A stretch of DNA of 64,000 bases from Chthonomonadales bacterium (GTDB lineage: Bacteria > Armatimonadota > Chthonomonadetes > Chthonomonadales > CAJBBX01): assembly GCA_020849275.1 (NCBI GenBank), contig JADLGO010000001.1:91910-155909 (forward strand). The letters run 5' to 3'. Below the pieces are notes generated by a model. It had not been told where the DNA came from. It did not search any database and saw only the letters and a list, made by a program, of their open reading frames with translations. Position 1 is the stretch's first letter. Each line of letters begins with the position of its first letter. The position numbers were made by a program, and so were the translations under genes. Positions 47,587 to 58,600 of this stretch are shown piece after piece.

Positions 47587-50577
47587 ATGAGAACGATCCA
47601 GACACAGCAGCAGGAACGCGCGCCCCACTCGGGACCGCGGCCCCGCCGCCTCCGGCGGTGCCGGGCCCAGTCGCTCATCGTCGCGGTCATCGTGCTGTTC
47701 GTGCTGCTCTTCATCGGAGGCGTGTTCGTCGGGCTGGTGGCCCGCAACCTGCTGAACGCCGGGCGCGCCCGCGCGACGGTGTCGGCCTATCAGTTCGCCG
47801 AGGCCGGCATCCAGTACGCGAGCGAGTTCCTCGAGAACAGCCCCGAGGGCGCCGACTGGCGGCCCTCGCCCACGCCGCTGCAGGATGCGCGCGACCCGGA
47901 CCGTCGATGGCTGGAGACCGGCCAGTACACCCGTGTGCCGCTGCACGGCGGCCGGGTGCTAATCCGCGTGAGCATGCGCCCGGACCCACGCGACCCGCTG
48001 GGCAAGTACATTCAGATCGAGTCGGTTGGGCGCTCGGGCGATGTCAACCCGAACGACCCAACCACCTTTCTGAGCTCGCCGGCCCCGCGCCTGAATCGGC
48101 GGCTGGTGGCCTACAAGGCCATCGGCCTGACCGACTTCCTGTGGTACGTGACGAACCGGGACAACGACACGAAGTTTGAGGCCGCCCTTGGCGTGCCGCC
48201 CATCGGCGTGCCGGTCTGGATGCAGCTCGGCGGCCTGCCCGTGCGCACGCTCGGCACGGCGCCCGGCGCGCTGCCGCCCTACTTCCAGAACCCGACAGGC
48301 GCCCCTATCTTCGTGAACGGGTCGCTGCGGCTGATGAACAACCTGGTGCTTGCCGTCGACCCGCGCTACAACGAGTCCGTGATGGTGGCCGGCGACCTGC
48401 TCGTCGAGCCGCCCGCCACCGCCAGCTCGAGCGGTGCGCAGGCGCGCTTCCAGGACCTGGCAACCACGGCGCCGGCGACCGAGCCGACAACCCTGCCGCC
48501 GATTCTCAACACGACGGACCCGCAGTACAGCACGTTCGGCGGCCTTCTGCGCGACGGCAGCCCGGCACCGGACACGAGCCCCTCTTCCAGCGGGCACGCG
48601 CGCAGCATCTCCCGGCTGGAGCCGCCGAGCCTCGACACGGAGGACCCGGCGACCGGCGTGATGCGCTACCGCTCCAGCACGCGCGACTCGGGGCTGGTCA
48701 TCCGCCGCGCACGCGACGGGCGGTGGGTGAACACCGGCCGCGTGGGGCTCGGCGCCGGGCTGTACCTGAACAACCGGGCGAGTGTGGAGCGCGAGACCAC
48801 GGCGGTGGCCGGGGGCCAGTCACTGCGCTCGATCTGGCTGCGGCCCGGCTCGACACCGAACTGGCACGGGCCCTACTACATCCCGCCGGCCGCGTTCGTG
48901 GAGCTTGGCTACCCCGTGGTGCAGGCGCGCGACACCGATGGCGCGCCGCTCGCTGGCCAGTACGCCCGGCTGCCGGGCTTCCGCGTGGTGCGCGACGCCA
49001 GCGACCAGCCCTTCACCGACCCCAACGGCCGGATCGCCACGCGCGAGCAGAGCTTCACGTTCTTTATCTACAAGCCGAACGGGCAGCGCCCCGTGCTCAA
49101 GCTGGAGAACGCGTTCTTCCGCGACTTTCTGAAGGACGACCAGGGTATGACGGACGAAGCCATCAACCGCTTCCTGCCCGCCTTCAACGGCCTGATCTTC
49201 GCCGAGGGCAACGTCCGCGTCCGCGGCCTGATGCCCGGGCTGGCGAACGTGCCGATCCGCCGGGAGGCCGGCGACGCCGACAACCTCAGCGACGAGGTCG
49301 TGCGCGCCACGGTGAACCCGCCGGCGATGACCATCGTGTCGGACGCGAACATCTATGTCGATGGCAGCATCGTGCGCGAGAGCCCGGACTCCATGATCGC
49401 GCTCCTGGCCGACGACTACGTCGTGGTGAACACCACCATGTTCGTGGCGCCGAACAAGGCGCTGCCGCCAGTGCCCGACGCGCTGACGCCCCCCGGCTAC
49501 TTCGACATCACGCCGGAGGAGGCCGCGCAGACGCCGCCGTTCACGCTCGATTTCCTGTTCGGCGATGACCCGAACGGCTACACGCCGCTCCAGGGCCAGA
49601 TGACGGTGAACCTGCTGCTGCGGCAGGGCAAACCCGCGGACGGTGACGTGACCTACATGAACCTGCTGGTGAACGAGGCGCTTCCGCCGGCACAGCCGGG
49701 CGACGCATTCTACCGGTTCAACGTGCCGGGCGTGCCGGAGTGGGTCTACCCCATCACCACGGCGCAGATCGGCCCCGCGGGCTTCGAGCAGGGAGCCCTC
49801 CCGCTCCTGCCGGTCAGCGGCACCTACAACCTGCTGACCGCGCCGGGCCTTCGCAACACGCTGCGGCCCCAGGTCGATACCGTCTACACGCAGGGCAGCG
49901 GGACACAGGACTACCTGTTCTCGCGCGCCGCGATCGCGCCGATGGACGTGCGGATCGAGGCGGTGATGTACGCGCAGAACGGCTCGTTCTTCATCATCCC
50001 CGGCTACCCGATGAACACGGACCCGTCGGACACACAGGACGCCGCCGTGCGGCGCCACGCCGCCGTCGGCGCCACGCAGGGCACCATGGTGCGGCCCACG
50101 GGCACGGGCGACATCTTCCCGTTCTACGCCCAGCCCATCGACTGCCGGATCACTGTGGTCGGAGCGATCTCGGAGAACCGCACGGCCTCCATCGCGGACC
50201 AGGCCGCCTGGATGCAGCTCTGGGGCTACATCCCGGTCACCTACGGCTCGACGGGGCAGAGCCCGCAGTCGACCACGTCCATTCAGACGCCTCGGGAGCA
50301 CGCGTGGGTCGGCGAGGTCGGGCTGAACCCGGCCGACTACCGCTCCGACATGGAGCGCGACGCGCGCATCACGCGCGGCCTGCGCTTTCTATACGACCCG
50401 GCGCTGCATGCGCCGTACGCAGGGTACAACCCCGATGGCGGCTCGGTGCTCAACGGCGCGGGCTGGCGCCACGTCGTCGACGGCAGCTTCCGCCAGGACG
50501 ACTTCGGGCGCATCCTGCCGCCCGTTCCGCGGCTGCCCGTCTGCCCCGGATTCGTCTATCGCGGCGAGGACCGCTAG
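47587..50577 (+). CDS. Very large PilX-like pilus protein, 996 aa
   Basis: N-terminal basic segment then RAQSLIVAVIVLFVLLFIGG and VGLVARNLLNAGRARATVSA, ending YQFAEAGIQYASEFLENS. This is the PilX_N/GspK pattern: a pilin-like helix without the Glu5, followed by the membrane-distal AEAGI helix. The remaining 900 residues carry secreted-type beta sequence (FINGSLRLMNNLVLAVDPR in altered form VNGSLRLMNNLVLAVDPRYN, YVDGSIVRESPDSMIALLAD), reminiscent of polymer-forming or adhesin modules. 18 bases separate it from the PilW-like gene. A PilX/GspK homologue in tip position fits the gene order V-W-X. Confidence 0.76.
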   Translation: MRTIQTQQQERAPHSGPRPRRLRRCRAQSLIVAVIVLFVLLFIGGVFVGLVARNLLNAGRARATVSAYQFAEAGIQYASEFLENSPEGADWRPSPTPLQDARDPDRRWLETGQYTRVPLHGGRVLIRVSMRPDPRDPLGKYIQIESVGRSGDVNPNDPTTFLSSPAPRLNRRLVAYKAIGLTDFLWYVTNRDNDTKFEAALGVPPIGVPVWMQLGGLPVRTLGTAPGALPPYFQNPTGAPIFVNGSLRLMNNLVLAVDPRYNESVMVAGDLLVEPPATASSSGAQARFQDLATTAPATEPTTLPPILNTTDPQYSTFGGLLRDGSPAPDTSPSSSGHARSISRLEPPSLDTEDPATGVMRYRSSTRDSGLVIRRARDGRWVNTGRVGLGAGLYLNNRASVERETTAVAGGQSLRSIWLRPGSTPNWHGPYYIPPAAFVELGYPVVQARDTDGAPLAGQYARLPGFRVVRDASDQPFTDPNGRIATREQSFTFFIYKPNGQRPVLKLENAFFRDFLKDDQGMTDEAINRFLPAFNGLIFAEGNVRVRGLMPGLANVPIRREAGDADNLSDEVVRATVNPPAMTIVSDANIYVDGSIVRESPDSMIALLADDYVVVNTTMFVAPNKALPPVPDALTPPGYFDITPEEAAQTPPFTLDFLFGDDPNGYTPLQGQMTVNLLLRQGKPADGDVTYMNLLVNEALPPAQPGDAFYRFNVPGVPEWVYPITTAQIGPAGFEQGALPLLPVSGTYNLLTAPGLRNTLRPQVDTVYTQGSGTQDYLFSRAAIAPMDVRIEAVMYAQNGSFFIIPGYPMNTDPSDTQDAAVRRHAAVGATQGTMVRPTGTGDIFPFYAQPIDCRITVVGAISENRTASIADQAAWMQLWGYIPVTYGSTGQSPQSTTSIQTPREHAWVGEVGLNPADYRSDMERDARITRGLRFLYDPALHAPYAGYNPDGGSVLNGAGWRHVVDGSFRQDDFGRILPPVPRLPVCPGFVYRGEDR

Positions 50578-50595
50578 GCGACAGGTGAACGCGAC

Positions 50596-53500
50596 ATGAC
50601 ACAGCGCATTCGGTATATCTCCGCCCTGCTGCTCACGGCCGTGCTCGGGTGGCTGCCGCGCGAGGCCCGGCCCGATGCCGCGACCTACGTATCGCAGCGG
50701 CGGCCCGTGCGCGCCGGCATCGTGGTGTGCAGCGCGCTCAATATGGGCAACTACGGCCCGGAGAACCCGGACCCGCATGTGTTCTACGTGCTCGACTCGC
50801 GCACCGACCTGAAGCCGCTGGGGATGGAGTTCCTGAACCCGCTGGCGCCGCCCGCGGTTACCGCGGGCATCTACCAGCGCTGGCTCCGGCGCAATCGCGG
50901 TCCGGACCCGGCCTTCGTTGCCGGCACGCCGATGAGCCAGGCCTTCCAGGTGGGATCGCGCATCACCAAGAACATGGGGGCCTACTGGGAGGTCGACCTC
51001 GACAACGCGTCGACGGAGAGCCTCCAGCAGTACGACCTCCTCTACATCCACGGCCACCGGCCCAGCGTCGACTTCACCCCCGAGCAGCGCGACAAGCTCC
51101 GGCGCTTTGTGGAGGGTGGCGGGACGCTCTGGGTGGAGACGTGCGGCGGCCTCTCCTTCGCGCCGCGGTCTCCGTTCCTGTTCGACGTGCAGTTCCACAA
51201 CGGCGGGGGCGGCGCGGGGTCCGGCACGCCGGGCGCGGTCATCGCCGCGGCGAACCACCCGCTCCTCACGAGCCCGTTTGTGCTGACGCCGCCCGAGGTA
51301 CAGAGCCTCGGCGACAAGGGCGTCGGCACCTGGTACCTCTTCAACCCGTACGACCCGGCCGACCCGGCCTACTACGACGCGACGGCCGGCCAGGACTCGC
51401 TCAACCCGCCCGGGCGCGAAACCCTGGTGCCGGTGGTGTGGAACACGCGCGGGTTCGCGGCGGCCAGCCAGTTTGTGCCGGGCCCGGGTTGGCGGCCCTA
51501 CGTGCTCGCCGGACAGGTGGGCGCCGGGCGCCTCGTCTTCAGCGCCCAGGACACGGGCTGCGCCATCAACGACTACGTCGGCGGGCCGGACGGTGGGTAC
51601 GGCGGTAACAGCGGCGCCATCAGCGGCGACGCGCTGGCCGCCGCCAAACCCGCCGATCTCAAGCTCGTCTATAACCTGGCGGCCTGGGCCACGGCCAACC
51701 GTACGGCCAACGTCGACGTGCACCGCAGCGGCGGCACCAGCGAGCAGATCGCGCCCGTACTTGACGAGAAGTGGGAGGCCAGGCAGCTCGGCGACGCCCC
51801 GGTGGGTGGCGCGGCTTTCTTCAAGGGCTGCGTCTACGTGGTGGGCGGCGACCTGGTGCTCCGCTGCTTCGATGTCCGGCCCGAGGAGGACCTGGACAGC
51901 GACGGCAGCCCGGACGACGGCGCGATCGGCACGGACGGCGTGCAGGGCAACGGCCTGCCGGACTACATCGCCGGCCGCGCCTACGATGAGGTGTGGCAGT
52001 TCGACCTGAAGCAGGCCTCGGGCGGTGCGACCGGCGCCTCCACGCCCACTGTCGTCGAGTTCTACGATCCCAGCTTCACCGGATCGAGCAACGGCCTGCT
52101 GAACGACCCGCAGCGGGAGCTGGTGGTCGTCACGCTTTCCGACGGCACGGTGGTGGCCTGCCGCGCCTTTCCGCGCCGCCTGGACCCGGCCACCGGCCGC
52201 CCGGTCATCGCCGGCTGCAAGGCCGGCGAGAACGTCGACTGGACGATCCCGGCGTCGGCGACGGGAGCGCAGGACTACGTCCTGGACGAGGGCCTTCTGG
52301 TCCCTGCCCCGGCCTGGTCGGAGGGGGTGCTGTTCGTCGGTCTGAACACGGCCTCGGGCGGCCGCATTGCCGCCATCGATCCCCGCCGCGGCGGCAGCGC
52401 CTTCCACCTGACGCGCCCACTGGGCCCCGGGGAGGCGCTCGTGCCGGACGTGCCGACGGGCATGGGCGCAGTGTGGAGCTCGCCCACCGTGGGGTACGTG
52501 CGCGACGACGCGACGGGCGCGCTCGACAAGGTGATATATGTCTACGTGGCGCCGGATGGCGGCCAGGCGGCCTCGATGCGCGCCATTCCGTTCGGCACGA
52601 AGGGCGAGCCGCTCACGCACGCCACCGCCACCACGTTCCGCTCGCGCGCATCGGGCGCCACCGGCGCCAAGCCGCCGTGGTACATCTTCGACACGGGCAC
52701 CGGAGCCGGCGATAACCCGCTGTTGCGGCAGCGCGTCTACTGCACCTACACCGATTCCGCCACGGGCGCGGTCGGCACGCGCGAGCTGGCCTATACGTCG
52801 GCGGCCGCGCCGAGCGACAACCAGTTCACTTGCCGCTACGAGAACAACGAGCCGAGGGTCGTCATCGGCCCGAGCGTGGACATCACGGTGACCGCGCCCA
52901 ACGGTGCCACCAGCCCGGTGAGCGTGGCGCCGAACGCGCAGGACGTGACGGTGACCGCCGACTATACGCTGGACTGGGCCGTGGCCACCGGCGGACCCAC
53001 CGCCCGCGTGAACGCGCGCGCCGTGGTCCCGGCGCCCGACCCGGCAAGCACCCGCAACCGGTTCGCCGGGGCGCCGGCCCTGGGGCCGGACGGCACGCTC
53101 TTCTTCTCCGCCTACACAGGCGGCGCCGCCGGCTCGGGCACTGGCGCTCTCTTCGCGGCGCGCGAGCAAGGCGTCGGCCGCACGACGGTCCGCTGGACCT
53201 ACGTGCTGCACGATGGCTTTGCCATGACGGTGAACGGGCAGCCGGTCAGCGTACCGGCCCGGTTGCTGGTGAAGGTTGGCTCCAACGCCACCCAGTACGC
53301 GGACGTCACCGGCGTACGCTTCGTGGGCTCGCCCGCGCTGCGCAACGGCGTCGTCTACGCGGCGGCCAAGGGCGCCGTCGGCGGCCAACCCGCCGGCCTG
53401 CTCCTGGCTTTCCGCTCGGACCCGCAACTCATCCTGCGCCTGGACCAGGCCATCGACCCGGGCGTCCGTGTGCGCGTGAAGCAGCCCAACCTGTTCACCG

Positions 53501-55506
53501 ATCAGCCCAACGCCTGGATCGAGCTGGCGCCAAACCAGTTCACGGTCGAGAACGCGAGCGGCCTGATCCGGATTCACTCGATGGCGCCACCGGGCGCGGT
53601 AGCGACCAACTTCGTGAGCGGCTCGCTGCCGTTCGTGGTGCAGGTGGGGGCGCTCCCGGAGCAGGTCATCTACGGGACTCGGGTGGAGGCGGACGGTACG
53701 CGGCGCTCGGGGCCAGATGGCATCGACAACCTGCTCTGGTACGCGGTGCTGCCCGGTGAGGCTTCGTCGTCGCCGGTGGTGCAGGGGACCACCGTGTGGG
53801 TGGGGCTGGCCGACGGGCGCATCGCCTCGTACGATGCCGATCCCACGACAAGCGATCCGCAGTTCCAGGCCAACGGCTCGCAGCTCCTCCGCGGCGCGCT
53901 CTGGTCGGCGCAGGTGGGCCCCAAGTCCGTGGTCGCGCCGCCCGCCGGCCGCGACAACGTTCTGGCCGTCGCGACGGCGGACGGCGCCTTCACTTTCGAG
54001 GACAACCGCACGCTGATCGCGGACTCCAGGCGGCTTCTGGAGGTGAACGCGGCCGGCGAGGCGGTGTGGGCCGCCGACGGCACGCGCGCCTACGCGGTGG
54101 TCGGCGGAGCGCTAACCGACTTCACGGCGCCGCAAAGCCCCGTCGTCGGCAGCGGCCTGCCGGCCGTGCAGAAGGTCGCGTTCTCGCGACCGAGCGTGGC
54201 CCGGCGCATCGGCGCCAACGGCATCCTCGTGGTCGACACCGGCAACAACCGCGTCGTCCAGATCGACCGCGGCGGGTTCGTGCAGTGGGAGGTCAGCCGC
54301 CTGCAGGACACCTGGAAGGGTCTGCTGCGGCCCGGCGATCCGCTCTCGCTGAACGAGCCGACGGACTGCTCGTACTGGACCGACTTCCAGCCGGACCTCT
54401 CGGTCTTCAGTTCGGGCCGCTACACACTGCCCGCGGTCCAGGGGTACATCATCCACTACCTGATCGCCGACTCGGGCAACTTCCGGGTCATCGAGCTGGT
54501 GGACATGTACGATGTGAACGGCCGACCGCTGATGACGCGCGAGGTCAATTTCGTCAGCAGCACTCTGGCGCGGCAGGGCAAGCGCTACCGCTACCGGAGC
54601 GTGCAGCGCCTCGTGCTCCAGAACGCCGACCTGCCGGCGGGGTGGCAGGCGCCGGGGGCCGGACTGCGCTACCTGACGCTGGCGACCGTGCAGAACGCAC
54701 GGATGGTGGATCCGTCGATCCCCGCCGGGGCGCGGACCGCGACCGGCGAGACCGCCGAGACGTCGGGCGGCTCCATCGCGCTGCTTGCGGAGAGCGGCGA
54801 CCCGCTCGCCGTCCTGTCCAACCTGATGTTCGCCACGAGCGCTGGCCGCGCGCTCCAGCCCATCGTCAACCCGACCTTCCTCTCGTCGTTTCAGGAGATC
54901 GAGGGAAGCCGGCCGGTGCTCAAGTTCCTGCTCGCCGACGCCAACGGGTGTTACCAGGCACGCCTGGACTTCGTGGTGCACGCCGGACAGCCGGGCTACC
55001 GCGAGCCGGTGCTTCGCGTTGAGTGGCTCCTATCGGCCGACGACTACTACTGGATGACGGGCAAGCGGCTGATCGCCGGGAGCATCCGGCGGCTTGCGGC
55101 CTCGGCGGAGAACACTGCGATGCAGAGCCTGAGGCAGTTCCTGATCGCCAACCGATTCACCGGCCAGGACAACCCATCGGTCTTCGGCGTTCCCTACAAC
55201 ACGAGCGGCAACCCGGCCAACGGGAACATCTCCGGCCCTGGCGAGTTCCACGGAGAGGTGTTCGTGGTGAAGCCGAAGACCTTCGACATCAGCGCGCCCT
55301 ACCACGGGTACCTGCCGGACTACGTGACCAGCGGCGCCTTCCTGCTACCGAACCCCAACGCGAGCATCGCGCGGCGGGTGCCGGAGGAACAGGTCCCGGC
55401 GCCGAACCTGGCGGTGGGCCCAATCCGCCGATCTGTCGGCGACAGGGGCCGCGGCACCTCGACTTCGATTCTGGAACAACCGGCATACGCGGATCGTCCG
55501 TTCTAG
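50596..55506 (+). CDS. Giant exported protein: DUF4159-like domain, beta-propeller, NHL-like repeats (1636 aa)
   Basis: Signal peptide RIRYISALLLTAVLGWLPRE. Residues about 40-300 contain YDLLYIHGHRPSVDFTPEQR and LRRFVEGGGTLWVETCGG, like the DUF4159/GATase-type domain common in Planctomycetes. Then a PQQ-like propeller region (about 375-1160: VYVVGGDLVLRCFDVR, VLFVGLNTASGGRIAAIDPR, TVWVGLADGRIASYDAD) and NHL-like blades (GILVVDTGNNRVVQIDRGG, YLIADSGNFRVIELVDMYD, about 1210-1310). Its place after three pilin-like genes, and propeller content, suggest the PilY1 role of a secreted tip adhesin or assembly factor; that is inference. 18 bases after the PilX-like gene. Confidence 0.72.
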   Translation: MTQRIRYISALLLTAVLGWLPREARPDAATYVSQRRPVRAGIVVCSALNMGNYGPENPDPHVFYVLDSRTDLKPLGMEFLNPLAPPAVTAGIYQRWLRRNRGPDPAFVAGTPMSQAFQVGSRITKNMGAYWEVDLDNASTESLQQYDLLYIHGHRPSVDFTPEQRDKLRRFVEGGGTLWVETCGGLSFAPRSPFLFDVQFHNGGGGAGSGTPGAVIAAANHPLLTSPFVLTPPEVQSLGDKGVGTWYLFNPYDPADPAYYDATAGQDSLNPPGRETLVPVVWNTRGFAAASQFVPGPGWRPYVLAGQVGAGRLVFSAQDTGCAINDYVGGPDGGYGGNSGAISGDALAAAKPADLKLVYNLAAWATANRTANVDVHRSGGTSEQIAPVLDEKWEARQLGDAPVGGAAFFKGCVYVVGGDLVLRCFDVRPEEDLDSDGSPDDGAIGTDGVQGNGLPDYIAGRAYDEVWQFDLKQASGGATGASTPTVVEFYDPSFTGSSNGLLNDPQRELVVVTLSDGTVVACRAFPRRLDPATGRPVIAGCKAGENVDWTIPASATGAQDYVLDEGLLVPAPAWSEGVLFVGLNTASGGRIAAIDPRRGGSAFHLTRPLGPGEALVPDVPTGMGAVWSSPTVGYVRDDATGALDKVIYVYVAPDGGQAASMRAIPFGTKGEPLTHATATTFRSRASGATGAKPPWYIFDTGTGAGDNPLLRQRVYCTYTDSATGAVGTRELAYTSAAAPSDNQFTCRYENNEPRVVIGPSVDITVTAPNGATSPVSVAPNAQDVTVTADYTLDWAVATGGPTARVNARAVVPAPDPASTRNRFAGAPALGPDGTLFFSAYTGGAAGSGTGALFAAREQGVGRTTVRWTYVLHDGFAMTVNGQPVSVPARLLVKVGSNATQYADVTGVRFVGSPALRNGVVYAAAKGAVGGQPAGLLLAFRSDPQLILRLDQAIDPGVRVRVKQPNLFTDQPNAWIELAPNQFTVENASGLIRIHSMAPPGAVATNFVSGSLPFVVQVGALPEQVIYGTRVEADGTRRSGPDGIDNLLWYAVLPGEASSSPVVQGTTVWVGLADGRIASYDADPTTSDPQFQANGSQLLRGALWSAQVGPKSVVAPPAGRDNVLAVATADGAFTFEDNRTLIADSRRLLEVNAAGEAVWAADGTRAYAVVGGALTDFTAPQSPVVGSGLPAVQKVAFSRPSVARRIGANGILVVDTGNNRVVQIDRGGFVQWEVSRLQDTWKGLLRPGDPLSLNEPTDCSYWTDFQPDLSVFSSGRYTLPAVQGYIIHYLIADSGNFRVIELVDMYDVNGRPLMTREVNFVSSTLARQGKRYRYRSVQRLVLQNADLPAGWQAPGAGLRYLTLATVQNARMVDPSIPAGARTATGETAETSGGSIALLAESGDPLAVLSNLMFATSAGRALQPIVNPTFLSSFQEIEGSRPVLKFLLADANGCYQARLDFVVHAGQPGYREPVLRVEWLLSADDYYWMTGKRLIAGSIRRLAASAENTAMQSLRQFLIANRFTGQDNPSVFGVPYNTSGNPANGNISGPGEFHGEVFVVKPKTFDISAPYHGYLPDYVTSGAFLLPNPNASIARRVPEEQVPAPNLAVGPIRRSVGDRGRGTSTSILEQPAYADRPF

Positions 55507-55656
55507 CGGCAGGGGGAAGCACGGCGAACCTCCCGGGCGCGCCCCGCGTGCCCGGCGCCGTGCCCGCGCTGCGCCGCCGTCGGGCGGCGCGGGACCGGCC
55601 ATGCCGACCCTGCCCGCCCCCGGGCTCCGCTTCCTGATACAGGGTGAGAGCATCCA

Positions 55657-58600
55657 ATGCACCTTCGACGAGCGCATAGCGTCCTCGCGATGTTCGGCGT
55701 CCTCGCGCTGGCGGCCGGAGCCGCCGCGGCACAGGGCTTCACCGACGCCGATTGGCTGATGCACCGCGGCGACCCCCGGCGGCTGGGCCACAACGGCGAT
55801 CCAGGCCTCGACCCGGCCCGGGTGCCCCCTCCAGCCGGCGCCGGCCAGACCCTCGACCGCGTGTGGGTGTGGCCCGCGTCGCGCGACATGCCCGCCGAGA
55901 TGGTGACCGACGACCTGGACGACTCCTTCGTCATGTCGCCCGCCGGCTGGACGCGCCCGGACGAGGCCGACCGCGCGACCGGCGCATGGCCACCGGTCGA
56001 CGAGAGCCCGGCGAACGCCGGATCCTACGTCTACACGCAGGGCGTCAACAGCCCGGCGCTCGAGAGCATCGGCGTGGACGCGCTCAGCCGCCTGCCCAAC
56101 CTGGGGACCGACGCGGCCAGCGTGGCGCTCTACCGCACCGTGCACGAGACGCTTCGCGACTCCGACCTCTACGCGCGCTGGAGCCTGCGGACGTCCTACC
56201 CGGCCAACAGCTTCCAGGGGCGGCGCGACGTGGGGGGTCAGCCCCTCGCGGCGAACCAGCGCTACGCGCTCTATATCCGGTTCCCCGCCAGCGGCACCCT
56301 CATCGGCGGGATCGCGCACCCGAACGTGGACCATGCGCTCGTTCGGGTGAGCTGGGGCGCCGACGTCAACGACCCGATCCGCAGTCGCGTCTTCCTGGTG
56401 AGCTTCGGCGAGACGGGCGGCTACTGGAAGCGCATTCGCACGGGGCCCGGTGACGACCGCTACTTCCCCTACGACGGCACGAACCCGATCCACGTGACCC
56501 TCTACGGCCTCACGCCGGACAACGTGGCCGACTCCGCGCAGTTCGGCTCCGCGCCGCTCGTGACGGCCGACGCCGTGCGCCTGGTGCCCGAGGCGATGCG
56601 CGGCGATATCCACGCCCCGGCGGCGAGCGCGCTCTTCCCGCCTGGCGGCCTCAACCCGGTCCAGCTCACCTTCTTCGCCCGCGACGAGACCGCCGGCCCC
56701 GCCATCCTGTTCCCGGGCGCCGCGGCGGGCACCTACACGAGCCCGCCCGGCTTCACCGGCATCCCGCTGAACCCGACGCTGAACCCGACGCTGAACCCGA
56801 CGCTGCCGCCCGCCGACGCCAACCCGATCGTGGCGGACCCGACCTCGACGGTGCGCTCCTCCGTGTTCTACTGCATGGAGGACGACCCGGCGAACAACAC
56901 CTACGGCCGCCTGCGCTGGCGCTACGTGGCGCAGTCCACTCCCACGCAGGTGAGCACGGTGGACGATGGGCAGGCAGGCTTCAGCTCGACCGGCGGCTTC
57001 GCCAGCGTCGGCCAGCCGCAGGCCGGCAACGACCAGGCCTACGGGCCCACCTACCACACCGCCGCCGCGGTGGCCGCGAACACGAGCACGGAGAGCGCTA
57101 CCTGGACGGCGCCGCTCTACGGAACCGGCACCTATTCGGTGATGGTGTGGATACCCGGAGGCAACACCCTGGCGGCAACCTTCGCCACCCGGGCTCACTA
57201 CCGCATCACGACAACGGCCGGCGACGTGGACTACCACCTCGACCAGCGCAACGCCGACTACGACGTGGCGGGCACGGCGCGCTTCGGCGCGTGGCGGCTG
57301 CTGGCCTCGGGCATCCGCTTCGCGGGGGCTACGGGCAACCTGACGCTTCACAACGACTCGGCGACCGACGCCGCCGCCGGCCGCAGCGTCGTGGCGGACG
57401 CCGTGCAGTTCGTCGCTGAATCGCAGACCAGCAGCAGCGTGGTCGCCTCGCCGCTCGTCGCCTCGGTGAAGTGGCCTTCCGGCACGGTGCGGCAGGTGGT
57501 CTACTTCGCCACCACTGGCGGCCGCCTGTGGGCGCTCGACGCCGCCGGCGTGGGCGGCAACAGCACGCTCACCACCGCGTACTGGGTCTACCCATCGATC
57601 AGCAACCCGGACCCCGCGCAGGACCTGAACGGCAACGGGGTGTTCGACGGCCCGCAGGACGACCCGAACTGCATCCCGGACCCCAATAGCAACCGGCCCC
57701 AGCAGGCGATCGACGGCGACCTCTCGCCGAACCGACACCCGAGTCGTCCGAACGATCCCTACACGGTGATCAACCCGGCGCCGGACCTGGGTCCGTTCGT
57801 CTCCTCGCCGCTGTTCGTGCGTGTGAAGCGCTCGGACACCGTGACGCAGGAGTACATCGTCGTCGGGAACCAGAATGGCAGGATCTACGCTTTCGACCCG
57901 GCCGGCCGCGTCGACGAGAACACCCACGAGCCCTTCGCGGCCACCATCGCCGCGGGCAGCAACCCCGGCGTCCCGGGGACCACGCGCCGCCTGATGACCT
58001 GGCCGACCGTGGCGCGCGACAAGTGGCTGAAGGCTGGCGGCACGCTCCTGGGCAGCGGCTCCTTCGCGCGGTATAGCGACGACCCGTCGAGGACGTCGTT
58101 CTCGGCCTCGCCGAGCGCTCCCACCGACGTGGCGACGTTCCTGACCGACCGGGTGATCGCCGGCGCGGGTGATGGGCATGTGTACGCCGTCGACCTGCAG
58201 AGCCTCGACCCTCGTGAGCGCATCTCGAACGACGCCAACGGCGGCGCGCCGCTCTGGCAGTTCCCCGAGCCGACCGCGCAGGTCGCGGCCATCACGCTGC
58301 CGGGCGCGCTCACCTCGAACGGCAAGTACGTCTTCAGCGCGGGCGGCCGGGTCTACGCGATCTCGACGCCGCCCGGCTCGGACGCTGGCGGGCACCTGCG
58401 GCCCGAGTGGACCTATCCCTACGCAACGTCTCCCGGCGACTCCGTGAAGAGTGGCGACCAGCAAGCGGAGGACGCCAGCTTCACCGCGCCGGTCTACCTG
58501 CCGACGGTCGGGCCGGCCTTCAACGGCGGCCGCGAGGCGGTGTTCGTTGCCAACCGCGACGGCCGCATCCTCGCCTTCGACGCATCCGTGACCGGCAATC

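Noticed and set aside
50389..53577. 1062-aa minus-strand open frame
   Set aside because: Shadow of the 1636-aa gene; the plus strand has a leader, ribosome spacing and propeller repeats.
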